A stretch of 64,000 nucleotides of DNA from Nephrocerus scutellatus (taxonomy: Eukaryota; Arthropoda; Insecta; Diptera; Pipunculidae), in assembly GCA_947095585.1 (NCBI GenBank), contig OX352765.1, positions 19,776,444-19,840,443 on the forward strand, given 5' to 3'. The notes beneath the pieces are model-generated. The model worked only from the letters and a program-made list of their open reading frames with translations, did not search any database and was not told the DNA's origin. Positions 34,131 through 47,935 of this stretch are shown piece after piece (position 1 is the stretch's first letter; every line of letters starts with the position of its first letter). The position numbers and the translations under genes were made by a program.

Positions 34131-36485
34131 TTCGTATATATGTATTATAATTTTGAAAACGTTACATTCTTCTCCAGACTTGAATGTTTACTCTCAACGC
34201 GACTATGTAATTTTAAATTAAAAAACAGTCTTTTTGAAAGAAAAATTTAAATAAAATTGTAGAGGTTAAGTTTTGATTGACTTTTGACTGAACACGCTCA
34301 TAAATATGAGCTACTTCCACCTTCTACTTAGAAAACATACAATTTTGTTTCTAAAGGAGCTGAAATTTATAGAATAAATGCAAATTGAAATTGTACCAAT
34401 AATTTAAAAAGTTTTTAGGAACACCCTGCTCAGGGCTTCTACTTCATACTGCATTAATCATCGTAATACTGTGTAGGATCGCCATCGTCAACATAATGGG
34501 TAACATATACGTATCTCTGTCGTTCAGCACTTCAGTTCAGATCGTCGACCTTTCCGCCTCCCACTTTCGCTGTATATTACAGTCCGATTTTTTGTTGTGC
34601 CTTTTCAATAGATTACCGGACCACATACACTCGTATTCTACACTTTATTATTAATTGACTGTGAATCGCGTTGCAATCTAAACATGGAATTCCAGCTCAC
34701 TGATTGGATGATGTGTAAACAATGTGCAAGGTCGCAATCAGTATGAAGTTGTACGTGGATGGCTGGTTCTCGTCACTGAATCAATTTGTCATAAGTTGTT
34801 TTGTAATAAAAAATGCAAAAATTACGATTTACAACGATGGAAAGTTGAGTAATTTGATTTAATCACTGAATGTGCAGTTGGGTTTTCTTCCTCTTGCATC
34901 ACAATAAAAAACGAAAGTAAAATCTTTCTGTCAGTTGTGTTTTTTCTCATTTTTATTCTACAGTTAAAATAATTTTTATCCGTTGCAAGGCAAGTTTGTT
35001 GCTTAATTCTTTCGTTTCCATTATTTAAGTCATTTTTGAAAAAAATGCACTAACTCTCGGACTGGGGTGAATAAATAGTACATGCATGCCAGAAAATATA
35101 TTTATTGGTTGGATTAATATTTCAATCTATTAACTCTAGCAATGATTTGCCTCGGAGCAAATTGGTTGATCTAAGTCTTTGCAAAATATTAAATTGGTAA
35201 AAGCATTATGTTTCATTGGGCAAGGTTGCTTAAGTTTCAATTCTTTAAAATTGTGTTTAGTCCCGTAGTATGCACTTTGACTTTCGCGTAAAATTAGAGG
35301 TTTGCCAAATGAACTTTGTTTATTATTACCATAAATCTGCGCTTATAAACTATGAACAGAATTTACCTTATTACGAAATGACAAAGGATAATGGAATAAA
35401 GTAAATAAATTTTCCACGATATTGATTTCACTTGCATGATTTACATTGGCTACAAGAGCTTACTTAAAAAATATGACCTGTTGTCAAAAGTTTGGCAGCC
35501 CAGAGTAGCCAAATATCATGCTTTTGACCAAGTTCATTAGTAAAAAAAAATATATATAAATGTCATAAAGGTCTGTAGACTATTTAATTATTCTGTTTCT
35601 CTTTTTTTATATCAATAAATATTCCAGTGCTAATATGTCGAAAGCAATGATTCCTTTATCGATACAATAGATCGATTAGTACAAATAGGATATTAGGTAT
35701 TTTGCAAAATTCTGTAAACCACGCCCACCTTTTGTCGTGTACCGGACATTGTTACACAATACCAGTTGAATCGATCTGTTAGTAGGAGATTATTGCCAAC
35801 AAATAAAGCAAAATTCACGCGCATGAAATCAGCAACGTGCAGTGGACTCGATCACCTGCATAGAGTAAATACGTACACATATACACGCTCAGACACAATA
35901 TCAATTAAATTATACTCTGGTCAATAGAATTTTTTGAACGAGCGATCCTAATACACGTATTCAAGATTGCCATTATCCATGTTAACCCATTTTGCTGATA
36001 AATTGTAGTTGTAAACGGACGTGAACTCCAATTACGCTCATAGTCATCAGAACTGTGAGTGCAATACTTTTAATATTTTTTTTTTTTCAATTATAACAAT
36101 TACAAAAGCACTATAACTTACACAGACTTACAATCAATAATAACAATGAAAATCTATTAATAATCTTTGGTTTGGAATACTTTTGTATAGCAACACTATG
36201 TTGCCGTATTGCGCCATTGTGTTAGCAAACGACATTGGCAAGGTCATTTCGTGGCTTGGAAATGGTTGTTCTTGCAGAGGTACACAACCTTTGTATAAAA
36301 TTAAAAAATAAGTTAATGAAGTTTTTATTTTTATTTTTTGAGATGTTGCTAATCAAAAACGATAAGGGAATATTTAAAAAATAATGGCTGTTAATAACAG
36401 TTTCATCTTATCACGTCGTTAGAACAAGGTTTTGAGATTGGTAATCCTAAATGCATTGATTTTGCTAGCGACAAGCTTAACCTTA
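34131..36485. other. Intergenic DNA, no gene recognised
   Basis: AT-rich sequence with no supported coding, RNA or mobile feature. Confidence 0.45.
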
Positions 36486-36695
36486 GGACGCCGTGGCTCA
36501 GTGGAAATGCGTATAGCTACTGATCAGGAGGTTCGTGGTTCGAATCCTTGTAACAACAAAAGTATTTTTCACGGAAAGCTTCTCAATTAACTGTTCGGAG
36601 CCGGCCTTCAATTTGTGTCCAAAAATATAAGTCGCAAGAAGCTAGGCCTTGGACCGCAATGTTTTGTCATGCCGAATATTATTATTATTATTAAG
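36486..36695 (+). mobile_element. tRNA-derived SINE with intact pol III boxes
   Basis: A tRNA-like head carries box A TGGCTCAGTGG at 36494-36504 and box B GGTTCGAATCC at 36537-36547, a perfect consensus 32 nt downstream. The family body follows (TATTTTTCACGG, AAGCTAGGCCTTGGACCGCA), then an ATT-repeat tail at about 36676-36692. No cloverleaf acceptor stem closes around the head and unrelated sequence follows box B, so it is a SINE and not a tRNA gene. This is the only plus-strand copy in the window. Confidence 0.85.
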
Positions 36696-38719
36696 CTTAA
36701 CCTTATATAATATATAACAATATTTGACGTACTGCACACAAATGCAATCTTAACCTTATACTGTATGTTTATTCCATACAATTATTTGCCCTTCCACTAA
36801 CTATAAATGAAAATGAACGTACATTTTTCATTCGCAATGGCATAGGTTCGCGACCTCTGAATGGCTTTTAACAAAAATTGGTGCGTGTTCCTGCTTTCGA
36901 TAGCGGCAGCTGTTTGGTTTTGGTTGAGTAATTCAAATTAAAGAATTCACGATATTTGATTTTTATGCGATTCGAATAAAGATAGAAAGAACTTACGAAT
37001 ATATTTGCGCATTTACACATATGGCTTCTAAACAGTTGGCTTAATCGATAGCCATTCAGCCAGTACGAACAAGCCTGCATATACAACCATTATTAGAAGC
37101 AAATAGACCGTGTACATATTTATCTATTGCATATTTTTTGGTTATTTATAGAAACATCGCATTAAACATAACACAATGCTGAATGGTTATCCGGTAGTAA
37201 TGGAAGCTAATTGTTCGCCAAGTAAATTAATCAATTAATCAAAGGTATTGAAATCGAGCCCGGTTTGAGCGAAGTGTGGCGCATTGTGGCATACGTGGTG
37301 TATCACGCGATTCACCACATTATTATTAAGAGAAGGGAGATTTTCCTTGAGTGCGATTTTATTTTTAATATATTTTTTGTTTTGTTGTTTTGTTATTTCC
37401 TCGGCATTGTTTGGACAGTTCAATTGTTATGGGTTACTTTGGTTTCTTTGTTCGATTGGTCTTTGACTGACCAAATGTGACTTAAAAGCAAACGATAATA
37501 AACAAAAATTGAGCATTGAAGTTGCAAATTGACCATTGCATTACATACGGATAAGATCGTAAGCTTTGGAACGAAACATGAATCCAATCCATTTGCAACC
37601 CAAAGGCTATTACACTACTTGCTCCATTGAAAATTGCTTATCACTGTCATTTTATCAACAGCAACAACAACAGTAGAAAAAAATAGCAACAAAAAGTTTA
37701 CTCTAATAATAGGAATGGCTTTAGCTTATTTGTTAGGATGCAGACCGACAGACTGGTCGTGGACTGAGCTGCTCTATCACCATACCATTACCACCCTCCT
37801 GCATTATTGGCATAGAAATTTGTTCAGCCATTTAGTTCAGTGGAATTGCCGTGTGCTGTGTATCATACCTGCCATCATATGCCTTATGAAGAAACTGTTG
37901 GTTACTGGCGCTGGTGCTGAACAGTACACACAATATAAGGATAGACTTGGGTCGAAACGTCGTCACCATAACTATTGGCATTTTTTTTGTGTGTTGAACA
38001 AATTTCGTACAACGTGTATACTGTGGTTGTTGTTTTTTAGCCTCAGTATTTCCTGAGTAGGTAACTGGGTTATGCAATGCGTTTTTAGCCCAAGTCCAAC
38101 AGAAAAACAAGAGCACCGCATTCCTTTTAGAGTTGATGTGCGTTTTGGTGCAACAATATGCAAAGTTGTGTTGGTTTTTTTTTATTCTTGCTTGATACTT
38201 ATAAGTGCCCCTTATTTTGTGAAAGGCAGACTAAGGCTCTTTTTATGTTGTGAAAGTGGTCACTGAATAAACACATCAAGTCAAAACATAACAAATAATT
38301 ATTTAAATATTATGTAAGGAATTACTTAATGAATGAATAAAATTGAATTTAATAAAATCAGAAAATATAGTACAATCAATAAAATCAAGTACCTAGGCAC
38401 GTACATACTGTGTTTCTAACTGAGGTCTATTAATTACATCACTTATTGTATTCTATATATATTATATGCACTTCTTATGTTAATACTAGCTACAATCAAT
38501 GCTAAGGACAGTAAAATTCTGTTATTTATTATATTTCTTACAGTTATTTGCTAGTAGTTATTATTGCTTTAATTCTTTATACTTGCCAGTGTTTAAGAAC
38601 AATTAGTTAACACTCACAATGTAACGAAATTTTACGAATAACCCAAACTCCGAGTTGTAATCTTTATTCTGTAAGCAAGAAGGAACAAAGCTCAATTGAC
38701 TTATGTTAGGTTTGGTTAG
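36696..38719. other. Intergenic DNA, no gene recognised
   Basis: A 140-codon plus frame at 37634-38056 starts within a CAACAG repeat and overlaps several minus frames. It has no domain or splice support and is not called. Nothing else recognised. Confidence 0.4.
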
Positions 38720-39430
38720 GTTTCAGGGGCTGCTTCAGCACACTTAGACCAATGACAGTCATTTCTGATATCACATTTCCAACTCTTAAAGGTTTTATTT
38801 ATAGTTTTTATTTAGCGTACTTTGCTGCTTTGAATATCACAAACACTCGGGTAAATGTTTAATAGACATTTATATATGCATCTTAAAAGTCATTAAATTC
38901 CAGACCCAGCTTTCTCGGATGTTTCTCAAAAAGGCAGTGTTCTGTAAGTATCCCATTGATCGATCTCAATTCTCATCTTTGCAGGAAAAGAAAGCACTAC
39001 GGGGCCTCATGTCCTGTTTTGGTGTTCGTCCACTTCTCATTTGCGAATGCTTTCGCTTCATTCCTTAGCGGTAATTTAAGCGTAATAATAGACCATATGG
39101 AATGCTCACTCGTCTCGTTAACATCAGTCAAACTGATTCCAGAGGACCTGATTGCCACTTGAATTTCTACATAAATTATAATGTCAATCGTAGATAAGTT
39201 ATTATGCTTCAACCAAGTTAGTACATCACCAATCGCTATCACTTTAGCTTGGTACACGCTGTAGTAGTCTGGGAGACGAACCGAAGTGTTCACATCAAAT
39301 TTGTCGCAGAAAACTGCAGCTTCTAGTTTGTCTTCTAGATTGAAACCGTCGGTAAAAATTTCAGCTCGGTTTTCAATAGAGAACCACTTCTTTAGAATTC
39401 TTTGGAGGTACAGGGAGTCCGCTTAATAAA
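38720..39430 (-). mobile_element. R1-like LINE fragment: ribonuclease H and 3' end
   Basis: The minus strand reads EIFTDGFNLEDKLEAAVFCD, VNTSVRLPDYYSVYQAKVIA, WLKHNNLSTIDIIIYVEIQV and LRNEAKAFANEKWTNTKTG, the RNase H domain of R1/Jockey-type elements. The usual DSQ box has become VEIQ, so a catalytic residue is lost. The 3' end runs into CCTAACC-like repeats (plus-strand GGTTTGGTTAGGTTT at about 38710). Confidence 0.7.
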
Positions 39431-39596
39431 GATGTCGACCAAATCATAGTGAAAAAAAACATCTAAGGGATCTGTATGTGTTATCAGTTAGCGCTTGGCT
39501 AATATTCACACTGATCCCTTCATCTATTTATATGCATATATATATAATATGTTTGTTCCAAACTCATTCTGAAACATCATGACCAATTTCAAGCAA

Positions 39597-41720
39597 ACTT
39601 ACTTACTTACATCCTATATCCCCTTGTGGGTCCTAGGGCCTCTACTACGCCTACGTGCCATGGCGTACGGTTCCTGTCAATGAGCTTCAGCTCTCTCCAA
39701 CTCTTCCCTCTTTTTGAGATAACGGATTCCATTGCCTTGTGTAGTTTGCTATGGAACTGTCGCCTTTTCGGAGTGTATGACCAATCCACTGCTACATCCA
39801 CGTCGTTGGATGGTTGTGCCTATTGGTTCCTGAATCGTTCTCTGGTGATCTGGCTAATCACCAATAAAACAAGTATCGTCGGTAGAATGCAACTTTGTCG
39901 TACCCAACTTAGGATCTCAAATTCCTCTGGCAGCTTTCCTCTATGCAGCACATGACATTTAGAGCCATCATAGGTTGCTTTAACAATAGCTATTATTTTA
40001 TCGGGTCAGCAGGTGTACTGGTGACCGGAATTAAACGCACTGTTCAATAATGATCCGCAGGGTGTTGATATGGTCGAGACAGGAGGATCCTGTGCGGAAA
40101 CCTGCTTGTTCAGTATCGAGTGTATTTTTCAGATGTTCCTTAATTCGCTCAAGTACTACTTTGGCTATTACCTGCTGATGTCGTTGGAACGGCACGCAAA
40201 AGCTCTGCGGGTATACCTTCTAGTTCTACGGACTTATAGTTTTTTGGTGCGTTGATCGCGGTAGTGATCTCATCTTTACTGGGGGTATAGGTGCGAATTC
40301 AGTAAATTGTTACTTCCAGCAGCTCCCTTTGATTGGAGTACATATTGTCGACGTGTATTCGTCAAAGACTATAGCAAAATGCTCCATTCATCGCTTGAGC
40401 TGATCCTAATCTGAAATTGGCTAGAGCGGTAATCACCTGTCAGCTCTTTGGTGATTCTGTAAACGGTTCTGCTATCGCACCTGCTCGCTACTCTCTTCTA
40501 ATGCCAGGTTGTGAATATAATTATTTGTCACGTCTTACACTACGCTGCACTTCTCCAATTTTGCTTCGATACAGGTACTCTAGCTCGATTCTTGCTGCCC
40601 CAGCATCTACAGTACAAGCTTTAAGCAGCTTACGTTCTTCAATCCGCCTCCAGGTATCCTCGGTAAGCCACGTACTGTGCCTAGCCTGGCCTACTAACAA
40701 CCAACAATACTTTCCGCTCCAGATATCAAAACATTTTTCACAGCTTTCCAATGTACGTGGATGGTTCTCGGCAGCGCGCTGCTTATTGCTTCCACACCTT
40801 CCGATAAATGATCCCTTAATTGTTGGCGTACTGAGGGGATCTTTAGCCAGTCGATGTTATACCTCTGATACTGAGGAGTTTTCAACTGATGCCTTACGTA
40901 ACTGGACAGTAGCTACCATAATGTGATGATCCTCGTCTGTTTCAGACGTGTAAAAGACAGCCTCTAAAACATCGGTTAATCGCCACATGATCGATTTAGT
41001 TGAATGATGATTGCCTTTCAGGTGACATCCAGCTGACTCTATGGCATGTCTTATGCTCAAACATGGTGCCTCAGATGATAAGCTGGTTGGTGTTGCAGAA
41101 ATAAACAAATCTTTCACCATTGTCATTTCGTTCGCCGAGGCCGTGCTTCCCAATCACATGTCTGAAACCTTCATTGTCGTTGCCTACCTTGGCATTCAAG
41201 TCCCCATCACGATTCCGATATCTCCATTCAGTGTTGCGTTAAATACAGCGCTTAGCTGATTGTAGAAGTTGTCCTTATCATCCTCAGTCGAGGGATTCGT
41301 TGGACGTAACACTGTATGATCGTGACGCGTCGTGTTCTAATTCGAAATCTGGCCGATAAGATCCTATCACCTGCTGTTGGCGTTAGCAGCAGACCCACTC
41401 CAGATTTACGGGGACTGCCGGAAGACTTGCCGGAGTAGAGTAGCACAGTTTTACACGTTGGGAATTGGTACTCTCCCGCGTTGAACAATTTTACTTCACT
41501 CACTCCCAGTATCTCCAAGTAATATCGAAGAAAATCACGTACCAGTTGAAGAAATCTGGCATTTTGAGGTCCTTCACTCCCTGAGTCGAGGAGCGTCCTT
41601 AAATTGCAGAAACATATCTTAGTCTGCGTACAATAGCCAAAAGTCGTCATTATTCGACTATCACTTATCCGAGGCGTTTTGTCGGTTTCAGTAGCGGGCA
41701 TTTTTCGGTAACGCAGGGTG
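39597..41720 (-). mobile_element. RTE-clade LINE with endonuclease, RT core largely lost
   Basis: The minus strand begins with an apurinic-endonuclease-type domain at 41701-41252 (CNLRTLLDSGSEG, QNARFLQLVRDFLRYYLEIL, SEVKLFNAGEYQFP, SGVGLLLTP). It continues at 41153-40521 (DEDHHIMVATVQLR, SVRQQLRDHLSEGVEA, TWLTEDTWRRIEERKLLK). It then has only a short RT piece (EQAGFRTGSSCLDHINTLRI, near 40100) and the C-terminal end (WIGHTLRKGDSSIANYTRQW, GKSWRELKL) finishing at 39607. A GTAA-repeat tail follows (plus-strand ACTTACTTAC). The RT palm is missing. The plus frame 40417-40926 is an antisense shadow. Confidence 0.85.
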
Positions 41721-43889
41721 CTAACCCTACGAGCACTACATCACGAACTTGATTGTTGCGCTACTGACTCGAACCAAGTTTTGAGCAGTCAGTAGTTTCC
41801 CGATCAATCGCATTGAATATTCCCCAAACTTGGTATACATATTACTTACTCGCTGGAATCAAATATAGGTGGTAGGGTGTTGGTCGACAAGGGAGTTACC
41901 GATATTAGTGTCGATTTTATAGTTTTTGCGGCCGGGGAATAATGGTGGAGATATGAGACGATGGTGCTATATTAGTGTCAAATTTGCACTCGTGCAACTC
42001 CGGAAACTTAACTAGTTCTTAATATATTTTTTCTAAGGGACTTTTTGAGGAGCTGCACTTAAACATAAGCACAGGTCCTACTACGACGGTGAAATGACTC
42101 TGTGTTCAAGGTCCGATTTCAAATGCCAACTTCTCCCAATGATGTTCCTGCATTTGTATAAAGCTACAGTAGACTCTTTCCAAAATGTTAGGTTTCCAAA
42201 TAAGCTCAGTACTGTACTGTACTAGTACTGTTTAGATTTAGGAGGGGCAACTGGCAGGTTTTTAAGTTTCCTATTAAATAGGACCAGCTTTGTCTAGGCT
42301 GAGTTGACTCCTAATTCACATTTGCTGGTCCATTCTGTGACGATTTCGAGGAAATTATGCATTACCTCGTAGATAGTTCCTTGCATTTTTCTTAAACCAG
42401 TAAAATTTTTAAAGCAACTTGAACTATCGCGTTGTTCATTGTTACTATAATAAATATTTATAATAAAAAAAACATTATACAATGATCCGCCAAAGGCCAT
42501 AGCTGCTTGTTGCTTTCTTTTTGCGTACTTTAAATTTATAATTATATTATATCGTAATGTACATAAATAAGTGTACACTGATTGATGATGCGAAGGCATA
42601 AAACCGTCCAAAATCCTTATTTGCCATAAATAACAAACATTACGGTCTGTGTTATACTGATCCTAGTCGATATTTGCGATCAAATGATTTTTGGTACCTT
42701 GGCCAATTGAAGTAAACAAGCGCATGTGTCGGCGGATCAACTGACAGTTGGACAATACCACGTGAGTGGGTGTTAGCACACCAAATAAAATAATCGTACA
42801 ATCGGGATCTTGTCCGTGTGTCATGGATCACTTTATTATGCTCTGAGAGTGAAGTGGAAACATACTAGTACCTAGTGTGCATTAGAAAGGTGTTCCCAGT
42901 TTGCACGGCTGACCAGATTATGGCGGCGCCAAAATGAAAACAACGAAAACACAAGACAACAAAATTACTTAATTTCAATTTGAATTCGGTGCTAGTCGTG
43001 CTGCTGAAGCAGAAGCAAGGAGTTCAGAGTCTGATTGATTTAGCCTCTTATGCACGGATTTCCTTGTAATGTTCACCTTCTTATCTCTAATGGAATCGAA
43101 ATCTCGTGTGAGCACAATGAACTCGGTACATGGTTGACGTGGAGAACTTTGTGTTGTTAATCGAAGATAAGAATGTTCAGCCATCAGGTGGGCTTGGTAG
43201 AGTGTGTTGCGCTTTTGTTCGCTTAAACAAGCAATGTTATGCAATGCTACCAAATTTATAGGAATCATTGTTGGAGCGAGTTGAAGATATAGTCCGTGGC
43301 AAATCAATATCAAATTTTTGTCCGCATTGTAAAGGAGGAAATTTCTGAAATCATAATCATATTTCTATGTTCAAAGAAAAGGCTGAAACTTTCTGAAAAG
43401 ATTGCACAAAAACTAAAACATTTCTTTGTTAAATTCTGTTCATAATTAAAATCTATCTTCTAGTCATATGTCCATCTTTTGTCTTATGTCCATCCAGCGG
43501 ATATATTTCGATGCTAGAATTACAGCTGTTTTTTACTTTTTTTATAATTTGCGCAGGCGTGAGAATGCTTACACCTTTTTAATGTAAGGCTATATGCCTG
43601 GAACTGCGTCTATGGTAACGCTAATAGAGGACAAGATGAGATATCTATAATCTAATGATGTTTTAAATACCTGCGGGATGCATTGGTGCTTAAATAAAGA
43701 GCTTGACATAGAATTCTACATAAAGAAAGAATCTCTAAACATACCGACATGCGTCGAAGAAGGGAAAACTGATGAGCATTTACAGCGACCTATTACCGAT
43801 GAATTCATTGAGAGGTTGCATGTAACTTTCGATTTCACTTGAGCATCGCTGGTGGTATTAGCGATAAAACAGTGAGAAGCAGAAAATAT
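41721..43889. other. Mostly unassigned DNA; left part may be RTE 5' end
   Basis: About 41721-42000 is GC-richer and may be the 5' region of the RTE element. Minus frames at 42294-42611 and 42975-43313 have no domain. No host gene recognised. Confidence 0.35.
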
Positions 43890-45650
43890 TCCTTCAGTGT
43901 TGGAGCTAATCTAATGTAATCGCAATATTTTCTTCTCCAATATGTTTAAACGACCGGTTATGTATTCTATCTAGCAGATTCAAAGAAGTTTAGGTGAACC
44001 TGACTAGATAAGACAATCGTACTCAAGTTTGGGGCGAATAAATGCCTTGTAAACAGTATCCAGAGTGAGTGAAATATATCTTGCACCGTGAAACCTTAAA
44101 TATTTCATAGAATTTATGGGGACGGTGAATATGTGGTCGCTCCAATATAAAAATAAAATTAATATTCGGCGCGACAGTCCGTTGCGGTCCAAGAACTAGT
44201 CCATTTTTGTCGTGCATGTATATTTTTGCACACAAATGAAAGGGACCTACAATTTAATGCCGCATTCGAATAGTGAATTAATAAGAAAGTTATTACTCTC
44301 GTACATTTGTGAGACACTCGCGAGAGGTGGGATCGTGAAAAATACTTTTTTGGTGTATTGTCCTGTGATTCGAACTACGAACTATCTGCTCAGAAATCCA
44401 TGCACTTATCCAAGGAGTCACGGCACCCTCGGCTACAACACATATCGAGAATTACGAGTTTTTCAGGTATATCGTTGCGAGTGCCATTAATGGATAATGG
44501 CTGGAGGGTTATGATTCGCTTAGACTACAGGGGAGAGCAATTGGTTTGGGAATCTTTTAATTGGCCCATTTTAGGTTTTCCTTTTTATTTTGCTGTCCAG
44601 ATCAAAAATTAAAAAACTTAACTACGCTGTTGTTTGTAGAGGGACATTCCTCAAATTTATATCGTGTTGTTGGGGCGCCCTCAAGTGACAAATATCGCAA
44701 CTAGCAATGCTTGAGCATCACATCCAACTTAACTTTCGAGACTCGCTCGAACAGGACTTCCTGCATCTACTGAACTCGGGCAAGTTTCCGTGGAGAAAGA
44801 TATTTTAACAATGGTATAACATCGCGACTGGTCGAAGATCCGGTTTTCTCTTTTCAATCCACGGGATCATATATTTAACCATAATATCATCCTGTGGTAT
44901 TTATGGTATATCATTTAAATGATTTGTTATAAATTAACTTTGGTCGTGTAATCTAATTTTTGTATGAACTCGTGCCACTTGGTAGAGTCCGTCTTTTGTC
45001 AAGGAGCCTCTACCAGGTTAGTCTGGTTCTCTTCAGCTGTCTTCAGCGATAGAATGAATTATATCAAAAGTATTCGACAAGAGATTATTAAAGAAATTAA
45101 GAAAAAATGTCATGGACAAAATGGAGCTCTGAGGAACACCAGTATTTATGTGTTGAGTTCCCGAATTGAGACCGTCCAAAACCACTTTAATTGAGCGATC
45201 GAAGATATAGTTACTTATCTAATGAATCGATAAAAAAAACACCAATTTTGTTAAAAGAGCTGCATGCCGAACTCTGTAAAAAAATCTCGGAAATATCATG
45301 TACAACAAATTTGCTTTTAGCAAAATGACGAATACACTGGTTCCATTGTTCGGTGAGGTATGCCATTAAATTACCAATTGAACGTTGCCCACGGAAACCG
45401 TCCTGCCGGTCACTAGAATTTCTAGAGATTTAAGAAGGAGATGATGGCTCGCATTTCCTTAATACAGCCTGGACAAAGGCTGTTTTCGAACTTCTTGGGA
45501 AGAGTTCACAAGAAAATGATAAATGGAAAAGTTTATTCAATGGTAATGCGTAACTTTGATGAACACTTGTTCAAAACTAAGAAGGTAATACCATCTGGAC
45601 TAGGGATTTGTGAATAAGATCACATATAAATCTACGAGCACAAAATGTAT
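43890..45650 (-). mobile_element. CR1/Jockey-type LINE fragments split by a SINE
   Basis: From 45450 downward the minus strand reads degraded RT: WHTSPNNGTSVFVILL, VRHAALLTKLVFF, NYIFDRSIKVVLDGLNSG, THINTGVPQSSILS (part of the motif before FADD). At 44190-43900 it continues with YISLTLDTVYKAFIRPKLEY, the thumb region. A SINE lies between them. The same family occurs on the plus strand at 50060-51235, where DRQYGFRGQRST and ISKAFDRVWDKALL align to the pieces here. Confidence 0.7.
44150..44450 (-). mobile_element. tRNA-derived SINE nested in a LINE
   Basis: Plus-strand order is tail side (TTAATATTCGGCGCGACAG), body (TTTTTGCACACAAATGAAAG, GGTGGGATCGTGAAAAATAC) and tRNA-like head (GATTCGAACTACGAACTATC, then GCACTTATCC and GGAGTCACGGC). 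In minus orientation box B reads GTTCGAATCAC; box A is damaged. It interrupts the minus LINE at 43890-45650. Confidence 0.8.
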
Positions 45651-46849
45651 CCCATGGATTATTCAATACTCTAAGGTACAGGTTAAAACAACCCACAATC
45701 TGGAAGCGTGAAGGAAGCTGCACAATGAGCATTACGCCTTAGAGCTGAATGTCATTATAAATGACAATTGAAAAATTGACTATCTTTTTAATTCCTTTCA
45801 TGAACGATGTGTTTTTATTCATTAGTTAATATACTTATAAATTTTCATAGAGCTATTTAACCTTTAATTTCCATGCAGTTTTTACATGCGTTAGTATACT
45901 TACATACCTTATTATTGCACAACTATTCGGTTAATTAAAGCGATTACACCGGCTGAACCTGCTAGTGGTAACATTTCGCACTTTGCCATCAAAATACATA
46001 GTCAAATTATTACAATGGTTACGATGTTTTCATGTAAATGTCGATCGCCTGAGATTAATTCACACTCAAATGAGCAGTTTTTGTGGTCATAACTGGTGTT
46101 TAATGTCAGTCACAGTCAGCGTGCAGCAGTCAAGTTTTAGCCTGATTGCGGCATCGAATTTACAGACCCAAATCACTACACCAACACTAGCGTGTGATTT
46201 TATAAGAATCATTAATTGTCGGGTGCGCAAGAGTGAGCTAAGAAATAATTGTGCGTATAGCTCCTATTTGATAGCTCAATGATTTTTAGAAAACGCCTTC
46301 TTTTGAGATTGTTATTGGTAACAAGCAATCTACTAATCTTCAACTATTGCACAATATTTTTAATGTTGTGGTCAAGCAACCTTCAGGTGGCATGATTGGA
46401 ATAAATTCAGAAAAGGGATTTTTACATTCTTCTGTGTACATATTTCGGTGTCAGGGACTCTGTACCTTTTGCTTGTAACAAAGGGAAAGATTTAATTGCT
46501 TTAAATGGCCTTAAAACAATGGAAAATGTTTTATTGCTTTAAATGAACTGATTCATGCTCATAATATTATATGACCTATGTGCAATGTTATGTATTTCAA
46601 TGACTTGATTTTATTAAAATTTAAAATGTGATAGAATCTTCTATTTGACATTTATAACACAATATATCAAAAAAATCGTGTTTCTTTATGAAATGAGCAA
46701 CAATTTTTTGACTAAAATATTCAGCAGTACCATGAAAGGCAAATAAATAGAAAATGTCAAATAGTTGATTCTTAAGGCCATTGGTGAATAGCCTTAAAAC
46801 AATAATAATAATTTTTGGCGCGATAGATCAAGACTTGCAAGGTTTGTAG
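45651..46849. other. Intergenic DNA, no gene recognised
   Basis: The 105-codon plus frame at 45965-46282 has no domain. An AAT-rich stretch at 46799 adjoins the next transposon. Confidence 0.4.
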
Positions 46850-47640
46850 TTTGCTGTGGTAAGCGCGAGAATTCAAAAAGCCTACAAGGAAGAAGTCTGG
46901 CTCCGTCATATCTGGCTATCAAATCGCCAACATGGATCTCCCATTACACGACTCGTAAATTGGTGTTTCAAAATCTCCATCATTGCCCGAGATATGTAAG
47001 CGGTTGCTCCGTTCTACTGGAGTCAGTAATGCTCAAGCCCCAATTCAGCAACTGGCGGCAAAAAAAAAATCGTTCACCATTCATCTGTCTATAGTGCTCA
47101 CCAGTTACGCTTACGGTGGTGCCGTCGGCGTCCTTAAAAAAATAAAGAACAATCACTTTTTTATTGCAAATGCCGCACTAAACAGTAATTTTGATGGGAT
47201 GCAATGGCTCTTTCCCATGTGTTTTCTCCATGCCCCAGAAATTCAAATTTTGTTAATTCACATAACCACTGAAATGGAAATGGACTTCGTCGCTCATTAT
47301 GATTTTGGTTGCATCAGGTTTAACAGAGCATGAGAGTAAGTTAATCTCACTTGACGGTTATCAGGCAGGTTTGTACTTTATAAGGGCACATCTTCACGTC
47401 TTTCACCGAAATTCAATGCAACGTACGTCTGCTGATGCCAAATTTTGTGCATCTTTGTCTCTCAGATGTTTGTGGATTCTCTCCGACGTCCTTGGTGACG
47501 TCCACAGCGATATTTTCCGTCGAATGGGTAATAGCCCAGCCAGTTCAGCCAATTCTTGCGACACTTATCTCTAGTGAAATTCACGCTGCGTTAGAACAAC
47601 AGACGGGAAATTGGTCAAATAAGCAGTAAGAATAAAGAAC
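46850..47640 (-). mobile_element. Tc1/mariner-superfamily (DDE_3 type) transposon remnant
   Basis: Minus-strand translation with many frameshifts gives, in order, an HTH region (ENIAVDVTKDVGENPQTSER, FGISRRTLH), VKDVKMCPYKVQ, then a DDE core resembling NEAHFHLNGYVNKQN (here SPFPFQWLCELTKFEFLGHG), GHGENTWERAIASHQ, ICNKKVI and DADGTTVSV, and the later RGDxxWPPRSxDLT region in decayed form near 46870. This family is distinct from the mariner at 24441. Plus frames over the same stretch are shadows. Confidence 0.65.
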
Positions 47641-47764
47641 GCGTTAGGTGTCGCTCCATTGCTTGTTGTTAACTATTTCTCTTTCTGCCCGTTTCAAATA
47701 ACAATGGTACTAAACGACATTTGGAAAAATTAAAGGATATTCATATTATGACATTAATGGGGTA

Positions 47765-47935
47765 AAATTATTATGGTATTTTTGCACACAAATTGTAGGG
47801 ATCTATAATTAAATGCCGTAACAGAAAAGCGAATTGAGAAACTTTTCATGACAAGTTATTACTCTTGGGCTCTTGTCTGACATTCACGAAAGGTGGGACC
47901 GTGAAAAATACTTTTGTTGTTCTCTGGGATTCAGC
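47765..47935 (-). mobile_element. SINE fragment fused to a mariner fragment
   Basis: Body blocks TTTTTGCACACAAATTGTAG, AAATGCCGTAACAG, GGTGGGACCGTGAAAAATAC and TCTGGGATTC match the SINE family. The match stops where box B should continue, and mariner transposase sequence starts at about 47936. No tRNA-like head remains. Confidence 0.75.

Noticed and set aside
36486..36560. tRNA gene suggested by perfect box A and box B
   Set aside because: No closing acceptor stem, SINE body and ATT tail follow, and seven related pieces occur in the window.
37634..38056. 140-codon plus-strand frame
   Set aside because: No domain, starts in a CAACAG-rich stretch, overlaps open minus frames of similar length, and has no promoter or splice context; length alone is weak support in this much DNA.
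40417..40926. 169-codon plus-strand frame
   Set aside because: Antisense shadow of the minus-strand RTE element with clear endonuclease-linker homology.
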